Positions 1-12,500 of a DNA stretch of 64,000 bases are shown here, piece by piece. The stretch is from NCBI RefSeq assembly GCF_042477335.2, contig NC_091254.1, positions 100,155,001 to 100,219,000 of the forward strand, written 5' to 3'. The DNA comes from Ovis canadensis (Eukaryota > Chordata > Mammalia > Artiodactyla > Bovidae). Made by a program: the position numbers and the translations under genes. The notes under the pieces are model-generated. The model was not told where the DNA came from, ran no database searches, and saw only the letters and a program-made list of their open reading frames with translations. The number at the start of each line of letters is the position of its first letter. Positions within the stretch are counted from its first letter, which is position 1.

Positions 1-3000
1 GGGAGAGTCAGACTTGGGAAAATGTGGTGAAACGGTGCAGTTAGATTGAAGATGGTTCCAGGAAGCTTCACATGGTCCCGAAGGAGACGCCTTTGACAAA
101 GCCTGTCAGGACATCACTAACAGACTTGACGAGGCCCCAGAAAAACCATTCACCTGGTGGCTGCCCTCCAGTCCCCACTCATGCAGTTTCCTAAAGGGGC
201 CAATCAAAGCGGAGCTGAGAGCCTTTGGAACCAGAGTGTCGTCGCAGGGAGGCGAGGGGGTCAGCCAGATGGGCTCACGAGCTAAGAGACCAGGTCCGAC
301 AGTCGGACTGGTGGTGTGAAGCAGGCACTGAGGTGTCAGGTAGTTATTTTGAGCATAATGAACGTATAATGCATTAAAACAGTAAAAATAGGAAAGCCCT
401 CTGAGGAGGAGGGCTTCTGATAATTTCGTCAAACACTTAGTCCCATAAAATTTCATTTCTGGCATCTTCCTGCTCTAAAAACATGCTTTACAACTGAGAT
501 TGGTCTGGGCCCTCGGGAAGAGGGGTCGAGGGCAAGCATTGCCCAGGACACAGCGCAGCCGTGGGCTCCCCCGTGGGGCTTGGGGCTGGGCAGAGTGGCC
601 GGTGGGTAGGAGAGGGGAGCCCCGGGCCAGGTGGGCAGGGCAGAGGCTAGAGGGCCCCTCCGGCTGCTGGACGGCCTGTGTTGCTAGTGTGATAGCTGCG
701 TCAATGTCCAAGGTAACAGCTTCGTTAATTTTCCAAACCGTAGAAGATGTGTTTCCAGCTTTTGCGTCCTTTCTTTCAGTGTACCTGCCATGCTAAAGTC
801 GATCGCCCAGGACAGGATGGCGCCTGTGGGGCGGCGGCTTTCTTTCCCTCGCTCACGCATTGTCGGAGTGGTCTTGCCTTTCCATGGTCTCTTCCCCTCA
901 CAAGACACCCCGGATCAGTCGCAACCGCTGACCTTTCGGTCTCCGGGAACCCAGCTTGTACCTGAATCCTTGGTTTCAGGCTTTAAATGTGCAAGGAAAA
1001 CTAAGTGATTGCTTCCGCGTGCTTGTGACTCTACCAGGAAGATTCAGGAATAGCAGCGAATGAGGGAAAAGCCCTCCGTGGGGACCCCCGGGCCCGCTGG
1101 GTCCCAAAGGTGTGAATCATCCGCTCACACCTGGGCTGTGCAGCCTGCGGGCTCTCCTCTCACTGGTTCCCCCTCAACAGGTCTTACATATTTGCAATAA
1201 AGACTTATCAGAAAATAGCAGTGAAGGGTGGAGGGCCTCTGGGATGAGGTGACCTTCCAGAGAGCTTCGCCCCAGCCAGGCCAGTGGGTAGAGCAGTGTT
1301 CCCAGGCTGACCAAGCGATTCTGAGTCAGCACGTTGACTCAGGTTTTGGGTAATTTATATCTGAGTACGTGACAATCTGATTTTGGGTGGCATGGCCTTG
1401 GCCTGCTGTTCGGCTTTGCTGATGGGACTGCAGACAGCATGTAAATCTTCAGGTGCACAGTCCAGAGCGGCAGAGGCGGGTGAGTGCTGCTGGCGGGGAC
1501 CGGGGTCGTCTGAGGTGGTATATATGTATGCCGCTCATGTCCACCTCTGTGTGAGCCCAGGGACTGTAGCCCGCTAGGCCCCTCTGTCCGTGGGATGGTC
1601 CAGATCTGAGATGGTGGTTGTGGTCGAGGGCACAGCTGCTTCCCCAGCGAACACACGTACAAACCCACATCAATTTTGGAAAGGTTGGTGTGGGAAGAAG
1701 CACCATGCTTTTCTTTCATCCCATTTTGTTCTGGAGTCACAGGGATCAAGACAGCTAACTCTGCAACAAACTGGGTTCCGTGTGGGTCTCTCCTCGGCCC
1801 TGTGCGTGGCTGTCTTTCCCTCTGTTGTGTGCTTGTTGATGGCCACGCAGGGACGGGGGTAACTGAGATTCGATTACGGTGATAATGACTAGTATTACAA
1901 TTGTGGTTATTGGAAACAAGACTTCTTGCCTTCCCTGAGACGCGTGTGGGGAAGGTGGTTCCACACGACACCGGGAAGTCCAGGCTTGGGGGAGGGAGGT
2001 GCCAGTGATGGCAGGGCTCCTTGCTTGCTCTCTAGAGCTCTGTGACTGCAGATGCCAGGGCATCCACAGCAGTGCCTTGCAGGCTGGAGATGTGATTCTG
2101 TTGCCTAAGCAGAGTCTGGAGGTGGGTGAGCCAGGCCTGTCTGTCTGCCCTGCCTCTCTCTGGGTGCGACGTCCCTTGCCGAGGTTTCCTCACAGAGCAA
2201 AACGGCTGCGGGGCTCTGTCTCTGTGCTCACACTCCACGCTGTGGGAAGGATGGAGGGGGAAAGGCCGAGGCAATGGTTCCTTTAAGAGATTTCCCGTAG
2301 GTTCCAGCTGACACCCTTGTTGAGATGGAGGCTGTTTGCTGAGGATGTAATCACCCAGCAGCAGGGGCTGGGAAGTGCCACCTCTCAGCTGGCCCGTTTC
2401 CACGCCCAGCAATGGGCCCCGCTGACGAGGGGAGAGGGAGGCAGGTGTGCAGGTGGGCGGTGGCGAGCTCCGCACACTTTTATACTTTCTGCGCCTCCCA
2501 TTCGATGTCTTGCGAGTTTGGCGCTGAGCCGAGACCTAGAGGTGGGCCAGCGAGAGAGACTGGCTCGGGGCGGAGCCCGGGACCACGGTGCCCTCACAGA
2601 GCAGCGTGGATTCATGGGCGGCCCAGAGGGGCGGGCACCCTCGCTGTGCCCAGCCTGCATGGCCTGGTCCAGGCGGGGTGCACAGGTCTTCCCACCAGCC
2701 TTGGAGCTGGGCTGGGGTCCAGGCCTGGGGAGCACCAGGCCCCTGCTCGAGCGGCTGCCTGGCTGTTGCTGTGGGCTGGGGCCGGGGTGGAGGGCTGGGG
2801 GACTTGGGACCTGGGGAGGGCTCGGCCAGCCCGGTGTTTACTGAGAACTCGCTGTGTGCAGGCGCCATCCTAGGCAAGAGGGGGGTGTCAGGGAGCAAAG
2901 CAGAGCCCCCCGCCCTCGGGGGCCCATTGTCTGGGGGACAGCATCAGGGAAGTGGACACAGAACGCGTGGATGGTGGCCGTGGCTTGAGACACTCTGGGT

Positions 3001-3366
3001 GCAGCGGGGGCCTCGAGGGAGGGTGGCCGGGCTCCCCTTCTCACTGCAGGTGGTCTGACGGAGGCCCGGGGGAGGGTGGCTGTGCAGGAGGACCAGTGGG
3101 GTCTGTGCCGTTCACCAGGTGACAGCGAGGAAGCGGGCGAGACCTCAGGCTGGGCGCAGGAGGGGCCGGCGAGCCGTCCCGCTCTCAGAACTGGGGCGGG
3201 GAGGGTGGAGGCAGACACCCGCGGTCCCCGGGGAGCGCGTCCCAGGCCCTGCCCGTGAGCAGAGGGCTGCTGGCAGGAGCCGCGGCTGCTGGGACGCCTG
3301 CGCGGTGCCGGGACCCTCCCCGAGCCCAGCACCTTACCCCCCGGCTCCTGTGTCCTCCCCCGGCAG
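1..3366 (+). other. TMEM255B: TMEM255B intron 1 (3' part)
   Basis: No exon, RNA gene or clear repeat family is recognised here. The sequence is AT-balanced up to about 2.0 kb and GC-rich after that. The longer open frames, including those over 2.3-3.3 kb, have no family signature and lie in GC-rich DNA where stop codons are rare. The intron ends at the acceptor at 3365-3366. Confidence 0.6.
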
Positions 3367-3506
3367 GCTTTGTGAGAAGAAAGAAGACGGCCCTGTGGTT
3401 TGTGGGGGCTCTGCTGGTGGTGTCCGCCTCCATCCTGACCGTCGGCCTGGCCGCGACCACGAGGACTGAGAACGTGACCGTGGGCGGCTACTATCCCGGC
3501 ATCATC
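3367..3506 (+). CDS. TMEM255B: TMEM255B exon 2 (TM1 and first loop)
   Basis: The acceptor is ccggcag and the donor gtgagt. The exon enters at codon position 2 and leaves at a codon boundary. It encodes [13 protein letters not shown] at the membrane entry, a hydrophobic TM1, and a loop with [17 protein letters not shown], which holds the NVT sequon. The reading frame stays open into the intron on both sides, so the splice sites rather than stops set the limits. Confidence 0.93.
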
Positions 3507-6500
3507 GTGAGTGTCGGGTCCCTGGGGGGTGGGTCTGGGGGCCCAGATAGAGTTCCGTGTGGTGCTGACATGCACCACCCCAGCCCTGCAGAGGTGGAAG
3601 TTTAGGTGGTTGCCTGCATCGTCAGATGGCCCCGTGGGGTGTAGGGTCCTGAGAAGTGGGGAGGGAAAGAAGCCGGAGGCAAGGGGTGTGACAGGCCCTC
3701 CCCAGGGTCCCCAGAGGGAGCCAGCCCCCTCGGACATTGGCATGTGTCCTGGACGGGGCGGGGTGTGGGTGGGGCTGGCGGCTGTGAGGATGTGCCCTCC
3801 AGGCGACCTGCAGAGCATCAGATCGGCCTTTTCCAAGCTTCGGTGGCTCGGGATCTCACCTTGAGGTCACCTTCAGAACGTCCCGGGTGTGTTCAGAGCC
3901 TCGCTCTGCAGAGAACCTGCCTCCTGGGCAACAACCAGGGCACAACTGGCTTCAGCTGGATGCCTTGAAAGCAAACGTGGACACGACAGATGAGCTTTGC
4001 TCAAGGCAGATGAGGATGAAAGTCACTTCTGGGGACACACGGCTCCAACCCTGTAGTGAAGGGTGTGTCTCAAGCAGAAATTGGGCGAGAGGGTGCAAAC
4101 ACCTCAGCATTTTGGAAAGGATTTTTTTTTCAAATCCGAAAACATGGAACTTAAGGCAGCAACAGACATATTTCAATTCATTTACCTTGGAGGGGATTTT
4201 GCTCTCTCGGATGGTGGAGCGGGACTGCAATATTTGGAAGAAAATGCTCGTCTTTCCTTACTCCTTGAGAATTTTTAAATTACTGCCGAAAACTGCATCT
4301 GTGCGTTCACGTCTGTCTCGTGGATGTCCTCACAGAGAAGACATTCACGGACACAGGCAGGTCTGACGTTCACGCATTGAATTTGGTGCCATGGCCTTAG
4401 AGATGCCCCAGCCCTGCTGGCCACCCCTGCCAGCTCCTCACGGTCACTCGGAAGCCAGCGGGTGGGCAGAGCCACGGGCACCGTCCAGCGGGCTCCAGAG
4501 CCGGGGCTCAGGCCGGCCTGTGTGTCTGCGAGGGGCTTGTCTCCCCCTGCGCTGAGCAGCACCCCCGGCGTTGCCGGAACTCCACTCCTCAGAAACTGAG
4601 ACGTTCTCCCCGGGGTGGGCATGGTGGCATGAGGCTGCCTGCACCCCTGGGCGCCAAGACGTGCACAGCCCAGGGGTTTCCCCGCTGCACCTGCGTCACC
4701 CGTCCCGGGCGAAGAGCCAAGGCCGGGGGCCAAGCGGACGGTCCCGGGAGTTACCTGTCCGTCTGCTCAGCTGAGTGACGGGTGTCGGCCTGTCTGTCTG
4801 GAACAGCCTTGGTTCCGGCTTCCTGATCCTCCCCAGCGGGTCAGCCGTCCTCCTCCAATGGCCCAGGAGAAACCCTGGGACGGGCCTCTCTCTGACCCCC
4901 TGGCACAGAGGGCGGGTCCCCGTGAAGATGTTCTCCATGTTGGCATGGGGGCCCGTGATGCTCTTTTCCCAGAATCAGTTCAGCTGATGTGTTGTTCACA
5001 TCATTCAGTGTTCAGCTCAGTGATACGTTCAGCTCAGGCGTGTCCGCCTCTTTATGACCCCGTGGACTGCAGCACGTCAGGCATCCCTGTCTTTCACTGT
5101 CTCTCAGAGTTTGCTCAAACTGATGTCCACTGAGTCAGTGATGCCCTCCAACCATCTCTTTCTCTGTCGTCCCCTTCTCCTCCTGCCCCCAATCGCTCCC
5201 AACATCAGGGTCTTTTCCAATGAGTCAACTCTTCGCATGAGGTGGCCAAAGTTTCAGCGTCAGCATCAGTCCTTCCAATGAACACCCAGGACTGATCTCC
5301 TTTAGGATGGACTGGTTGGATCTCCTTGCAGCCCAAGGGACTCTCAAGAGTCTTCTCCAACACCACAGTTCAGAAGCATCAATTCTTCGGCGCTCAGCGT
5401 TCTTTATGGTCCAACTCTCACATCCATACGTGACCACTGGGAAAACCACAGATGGACCTTTGTTGGCAAAGTGATGTCTCTGCTTTTTAATTCGCTGTCT
5501 AGGTGGCTGATAGCTTTTCTTCCAAAGAGGAAGTGTGTTTTAATTTCATGCCTGCCATCACTGTCTGCAATGATTTTGGAGCCCAAGAAAATAAAGTTTG
5601 TCACTGAAGGAGTTCAGGTATTTGAACATAAGATGAGAACACGGTTGAGAACACGGTTGAGAAGAGAGACAAGAGCCCAGCAGCTTCACTGTGATCCCGG
5701 CTCTGACGGAGAGGCCCACGCCCGTCCCCACCACTCGCGGTTGCAGCCGGGGCGGGGTGGCCAGCCTGCTCTCTGACGGTGTCCTGAGGTGGGCGGCCCC
5801 TGCTCCCTGTCCATGTTAGGCTGTCAGGCCTGTGACCTGAGCGCTCTCCCCCTTGTTTTCCTTTGCCGGCAGCTGGGCTTTGGAGCTTTCTTAGGAATTA
5901 TTGGCATCAACCTGGTGGAGAACAGAAAACAAATGGTGAGAATGTGTGCTATTTCAGGTGTGGGCGCGGGGGGCGCGCGGGGGGCGCGGGGGGCGCAGGG
6001 GGCATGGGGGGCGCTTGGGGGTGTGGAGTGGGGAGTGTGGGGGGCGCGTGGGCAGTGAGGCACGTGGGGGGCGTGGGGGGCGCTTGGGGGTGTGGGGGTG
6101 GGGAGTGTGGGGTGGCGCGTGGGCAGTGGGTGGGGGGGACTGTTGGGATGAGTGTAAGGGGGGCGTGGGGGGGGGTGTGGGGTGGGGAGTGTTGGGGGAA
6201 TGTTGGAGGGAGTGTGTGGGGCTACAGGGGTGGGGAGTGTGGGGGCTGGGCTGGGTGGGTTGTGGGTGGGAGTGTGGGGGCTGGGCTGGGTGGGGTGTGG
6301 GCGGGCATGTCCCCCTCACAGCTCTGGCTGTAAGTGTCCCTGGGAAAGCCTCGCCCCAGCCCAGCACCCCAGAGTCAGCCCCTAGCTTTGCACTGTGAAC
6401 AGAGACTCGGGCCTGAGTGGCTGCTGTTCGCATCCTCATCTAAGGGAGCCCCAGCCCTGGGACTGCGAGTTATGTCCCACAGCTTCATGTGGTGTCTTAG

Positions 6501-9500
6501 CAGCTAAGCTTGGGCACAGGAAGAAGAGCGTAGGGTTGGTCATTAGTTTAAGTCACTATGTTTAAAATTGAGGCAAAACCATGCACGTATGAGCTCTTGT
6601 CCTTGAGTCAGGAGCGCTTGAGTGTTCTCCTGCCTCTGGGGTATGACAGCGTGTAGGCTCTCCCAGACTGGGGAGAGAGGGTCAGCGCAGAGCCAGGAGG
6701 ACTGTGGTTCAGAGGGCTTTGCAGAGGACACGTCCACAGCTGTCTGTCTGTGGGCTGTGTACGCCAGCCTTGATCGGTGCTAGAAACCTGATTTTTATTG
6801 GCTTTCCGTTTGGAATCTGTGTTGCTGATGTGCCCCTTTGGGAAGCGGCTGTGAGAGCGCTAGTTAATCTTGCCGGCTCAGTGCGGCAGGGCTCTGTGAG
6901 GCTCAGGAGGGCTGTGCCGTTTCTGCCGCGTCTCCCATCAGACGGTGCTGCTGTTTCCGCCTCTGCACGCGCTTCCGTCTTCCTGCGGCGTCGCCAGTGC
7001 GGCAGGGGCTGCCCTGGGCGTCCGCAGTGGGTGAAGGTGCGGGGAAGGTGACGCCTCTCTGGGAAGCAGTCTGGCAGCTCCTCAGAGGGTCAGGGCGGAG
7101 CAGGGCGTGTGCTGTCGTCTCTATGCCGGCCGCTCTGGTGGGTGTGCCGGGGGTCCGTCGTGGACTTGCCTTTCCTTGATGAGTGATGTTGAGCTGCTTT
7201 TCATGTTCTGATTGGTTTTTGTACATCATTTTTTGGGAAATGTTTATTCAAGTCCTTTCCAGACACAAGTCCCTTATCTGGTAGATGACCTTCGGGGGCT
7301 CCACCCATCCTGTGGGGTATCTTCTCACCTTCTTGATGGTGTCCTTTGAGGCATAAAAGTTTTCAGTATTCCAGTTCCAGTTCAGTCGCTCAGTCGTGTC
7401 CAACTCTTTGCAACCACATGAATCGCAGCATGCCAGGCCCCCCTGTCCATCACCAACTCTCAGAGTTCACTCAAACTCAAGTCCATCGACTCGGTGATGC
7501 CATCCAGCCATCTCATCCTTTGTCGAAACCCTTCTCCTCCTGCCCCCAATCCCTCCCAATATCAAGGTCTTTTCCAATGAGTCAATTCTTTGCATGAGGT
7601 GGCCAAAGTATTGGAGTTTCAGCTTTAGCATCAGTCCTTCCAATGAACATCCAGGGCTGATCTCCTTTAGGATGGACTGGTTGGATCTCCTTGCAGTCCA
7701 AGGGACTCTCAAGAGTCTTCTCCAACACCACAGTTCAAAAGCATCAATTCTTTGGCACTCAGCTTTCTTCACAGTCCAACTCTCACATCCATCCATGACC
7801 ACAGGAAAAACCATAGCCTTGACTACACGGGCCATTGTTGGCAAAGTAATGTCTCTGCTTTTTAATATGCTGTCTAGGTTGGTCATAACTTTTCTTCCTA
7901 GGAGTAAGCGTCTTTTAATTTCATGGCTGCAGTCACCTTCTGCAGTGATTTTGGAGCCCCCCAAAAATAAAGTCTGACACTGTTTCCACTGTGTCCCCAT
8001 CTATTTCCCATGAAGTGATGGGACCAGATGCCATGATCTTCGTTTTCTGAATGTTGAGCTTTAAGCCAACTTTTTCACTCTCCTCTTTCACTTTCATCAA
8101 GAGGCTTTTTAGCTCCTCTTCACTTTCTGCCATAAGGGTGGTGTCATCTGCATATCTGAGGTTATTGATATTTTTCCCGGCAGTCTTGTGCTTCTTCCAG
8201 TCCAGCATTTATCATGATGTTCTCTGCATAGAAGTTAAATAAGCAGGGTGACAATATATAGCCTTGACGTACTCCTTTTCCTATTTGGAACCAGTCTGTT
8301 GTTCCATGTCCAGTTCTAACTGTTGTTTCCTGACTTGCATATAGGTTTCTCAAGAGGCAGGCCAGGTGGTCTGGTATTCCCATCACTTTCAGAATTTTCC
8401 ACAGTTTATTGTGATCCACACAGTCAAAGGCTTTGGCATAGTCAATAAAGCAGAAGTAGATGTTTTTCTGGAACTCTCTTGCTTTTTCGATGATCCAGAG
8501 GATGTTGGCAATTTGATCTCTGGTTCCTCTGCCTTTTCTAAATCCAGCTTGAACATCTGGAAGTTCACGGTTCACGTACTGCTGAAGCCTGGCTTGGAGA
8601 ATTTTGAGCATGACTTTACTAGCGTGTGAGATGAGTGCAATTGTGCAGTAGTTTGAGCATTCTTTGGCATTGCCTTTCTTTGGGATTGGAATGAAAAATG
8701 ACCTTTTCCAGTCCTGTTTCAGTATTAATGAAGTCCATTTAACCTTCTTTTTCTTTTGTTGCTTATGTTTTGGTGGCATTTCTAAGAATCTCGTGCCAAT
8801 TCCAAGGTCATTAAGATTACCCAAGGTCTAGGAGTTTTATCACTTACGTTTAAGTCTGGTCTGAGCATGTCTGCGTAGTTGCTTCAGGCGTGTCTGACTC
8901 TGTGTGACCCCATGGACTGTAGCCCACAAGGCTCCTCTGTCTATAGCATTCTCCAGGTAAGAATACTGGAGTGGGTTGCCCTACCCTCCTCCAGGGGGTC
9001 TTCCCCATCCAGGGGTCAAACCTGCGTCACTCACATCTCCTGCCTTGCAGGCAGACTCTCTAGCACTGAGAGCGGATTTTGTGTACAGCATGGGACGGGC
9101 CCACGCTCCAGCTTTTGCCTGAGGCCTGTGGTCATTCTCCTTTCCAGTGCGCGCATTCACAGCCCTCGCTCTCCCGGGTCCTGGCTGGGCTGCGTCCCCT
9201 CTCACCTGGACCCTGTTGTTGGGGCGAAGCACCCCGTCTCCACCCAGCTCTGGGCAGCCCTCTTCATATCACAACCTTATCTGCTTGGTATTTGCATTTT
9301 AAAATCACCTGCCCTTGTTGAAATGTAGATGGTGGGCCCAGCAGAGATTCGAAGATGACCTTCTAGCTACTGAGTAACAGCTGTCCCTCTCCTAGGAGAA
9401 GAGACCCCCCCCCCCAGCCGCCCGGGACAGGGAGGTGCGTTCACAACATAACCCAGAGCGTCCTGTGGTTGCCAGGGCAACAGACACACCCTCTGCAACA

Positions 9501-12500
9501 GCTGTGGGGTCTGGCCGCCCTCACACAGGAGAGGCACCTGCTGGGGAGTGAGCGGCCCTTCTGCTAATGCTAAACCACCAGCAGCTGGAGGGGGCCACGA
9601 GGCCTGGGAAGGACGAGGCGCTGGGACGGAGCCCAGGACACGCAGGTCTCGGCTAAGAGGACGCTCTCCTAACGCTTGTCCTGACAGGTTTCCTGTTTCC
9701 AGCCAAGGGCTTGGAGGAGAGGACTTCCAGGGTCTTTCCCAGCACCGGCGCCTGGACCCTGGGTTCTCGGGCAATTCCATGCGTGCAGTCGTCCCCGAGC
9801 TGTTTATCAGACTTGTGATCCTGCTAGCACTGACTTCTAACGTTTCCTGAAGGTTGATGAGGACGTTCAGGTCGTGGGGACTTGTGCAAACTGAGTCAGA
9901 CCATGTTTACACATCTGGGGCAGGCAGGCAGCCCTGCGTGCCAGGGTACTTTGGAACTCGTGTGCTTTCTGTGAAGCCTGGAGGCAGCTGGTGGAGGTGT
10001 GGTGTGAAGGTCTTTCGGCTGAGACTGCAGGTCGGAGCTAGCTGTCAGTCAGGACGAGGAGCGCGGGTCTGTGAGGTCGTCAGGTGGTACCCGAAGGCCT
10101 CACCGGGGCAGCGGGCCTGATGATGGCTCTGCTCACCCACCCACTCTTGGCGAGACCGGCAGGGCCCCTGGCCTGGGGCTGGCACTCAGCTCGGGCACAT
10201 GGGCTGAGCAGACACCCACTCCCAAGAGGGCCCAGGGATGGCTGCACGCAGACCCGCTGGCCCAGCAGAGCCACCTCCAGGGACAGCTCCGCTGCTTGGG
10301 GACGCTGCAGGGCCCTGGGGGGAGGCAAGGGGTGGCAGCGCCCCCCAGGAGGCTGTGTGCCTGTCCACTGGAGCAGGCTTGCTGGCCAGGTGTTGGGCAG
10401 ACCCAGTACCTGCACAGCGAGGAAGGGCCATGAGGAAGGCGCCCGGCCCCCTGCCCCCTGGGACAGCCCTGTGGGCCCCCTGCCCCCTGGGACAGCCCCA
10501 GGGCTGAGCGGGCCGCCTCTGGCCACGTTCTCGAAGCTGAAGATGAGCTGCCCTGTGAATGAGTGTCGTACTCTACTTGGCAGCTTGTTTTACAGAAGTT
10601 TGGGTGAAAGTTCCGGTCACTTTACACACTTCCCAGGATGGAGACCTTGCCCTCGTGTTGCGGATTGCGCGGCTCTGGGAGGGGTCCTGGTGCAGGGCTG
10701 ACACCAGCGACTCTAACAGGAGGGCACACAGGAATTTTCCACTGTTGCTATTTGTTTTTATAAACCTGAAATCATTTCACAAGAAATATCGAAAAAAATG
10801 TTAAAGAGGTGGCCGATCTGAGACATGAAGACAGGTTCTCAGCCTTGCGAATGACAGAAACGTGGGGAGCGACAGTGAGGCTTGTCCGCTGTCAGGTTGG
10901 AGGAGGCGCGTGGCGGAAGCGGGCAGCGTCCTTGGGGACATCAGGGGCGCGCGTCAGGCTGTGAGGGGGAGGGCCCACTTGTTCCCTGGGTTCTGGCATG
11001 CAGAGATGCCCGCTGTGTCCCTTGGCACCTGTGGCCCCCGTCCTGCAGAAACGCTCGCGTCTGAGCCCAGGCTTTTCTGTGGAGCGCGATTAGGGTCTTG
11101 GGAGCAGAGTTTGCTACAGCCAGGAACGGCCGGCCTCTGGGGGGCCCTGGCTCATCCACGAGGCTGTGCGGTGGGGCGACAGCTCCAGTGTACCTGCACC
11201 CCTGTGCCCCGTGAAACAAGCAAGTGGCCGGGTAGGCCTTGCTGAGGTAGGGCACCCCGGCCAGCGTGGTGGGTCTCCAGCAGCCATGGTGGGAGGTGAG
11301 GGCCCCGCGGAGCTGCTGCAGGGTTCTGGGCGAGAGCCCCGTGGGGTTCCAGGTGAGGACCCAGGGGAGGTGCCGTGGGGCTCCAGGCGAGGACCCAGGG
11401 GAGGTGCCGTGGGGTTCCAGGCGAGGACCCAGGGGAGGTGCCGTGGGGTTCCAGGCGAGGACCCAGGGGAGGTGCCGTGGGGTTCCAGGCGAGGACCCAG
11501 GGGAGGTGCCGTGCGGCTCCAGGCAAGGACCCAGGGGAGGTGCCGTGGGGTTCCAGGCAAGGACCCAGGGGAGGTGCCGTGGGGCTCCAGGCGAGGACCC
11601 AGGGGAGGTGCCGTGGGGTTCCAGGCGAGGACCCAGGGGAGGTGCCGTGGGGTTCCAGGCGAGGACCCAGGGGAGGTGCCGTGGGGCTCCAGGCGAGGAC
11701 CCAGGGGAGGTGCCGTGGGGCTCCAGGCGAGGACCCAGGGGAGGTGCCGTGGGGCTCCAGGCGAGGACCCAGGGGAGGTGCCGTGGGGCTCCAGGCGAGG
11801 ACCCAGGGGAGGTGCCGTGGGGTTCCAGGCGAGGACCCAGGGGAGGTGCCGTGGGGTTCCAGGTGAGGAGCCTGTAGAGTTGCCGTGGGGTTCCGGGTGA
11901 GGACCCTGCAGAGTTGCCGTGGGGTTCCAGGCGAGGACCCCAGGGAGGTGCCACAGGGCTCTGGAGGGACTCAGGACCTGAGCGGGGTGGGCGCTGGAAG
12001 GTTCTGCCACGCCCGAGCTGCTCCCATCTCTGCTTCCAGCTGGTGGCGGCCATCGTGTTCATCAGCTTTGGCGTGGTGGCGGCCTTCTGCTGCGCCGTCG
12101 TGGACGGCGTGTTCGCCGCTCGGCACATTGTGAGTCCTCCCCCCAGTCCTGGTTCAGGTCTCAGGTGCTGTGTGCGTTTAAGAGAGCATCAAAAGCCCAG
12201 TTTCCTCTTGGGGACCCAGCTCGGTGACCCTCGCTGTCTGCATGCCCTCGTGTTGTCCAGTTGCTGGGCTGCACCCTTCCTTTCCTCTTGTTGCCCCACC
12301 GTAGCCAGTCACTGTTAGACCCGAGTTCCCCACCTTCTCCGCAGCTCCGGGGTGAGCCGCAGTGTTCCTGCCCGTCCCCCAGGGGCTCTCGCTGGCCACG
12401 GCCTTGCCCCTTCGGGCTTGGAGCCTGTGGTGACAGGTCTGAGCTCACCGCGGGTGGCTGCCGATCTGCGCTGAGGCCACCCTTCCCACTTCCCTGCAGG

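Larger units (their letters stand above)
5936..12039 (+). other. TMEM255B: TMEM255B intron 3
   Basis: The longest fully contained TMEM255B intron. It holds the G-rich tract, the L1/BovB/Bov-tA cluster and the 34-bp minisatellite, each listed separately. Between 9.1 and 11.3 kb I see no recognisable feature except a local duplication of a ccccctgccccctgggacag segment near 10450-10500. Confidence 0.75.

Noticed and set aside
2838..3836. 332-codon open frame on the - strand over TMEM255B exon 2
   Set aside because: Antisense shadow of a GC-rich exon region; no recognisable family or splice support.
6760..7170. Extension of the L1 remnant further left
   Set aside because: Only scattered words resemble L1, and one (gggaagcagtctggcagctc) is in the opposite orientation, so continuity is not supported.
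10941..12128. Long open frames (up to 395 codons) on both strands across the 34-bp minisatellite
   Set aside because: A 34-bp unit without stops stays open in several frames and both strands; the protein repeats only reflect the DNA repeat, and the array is intronic next to a real exon.
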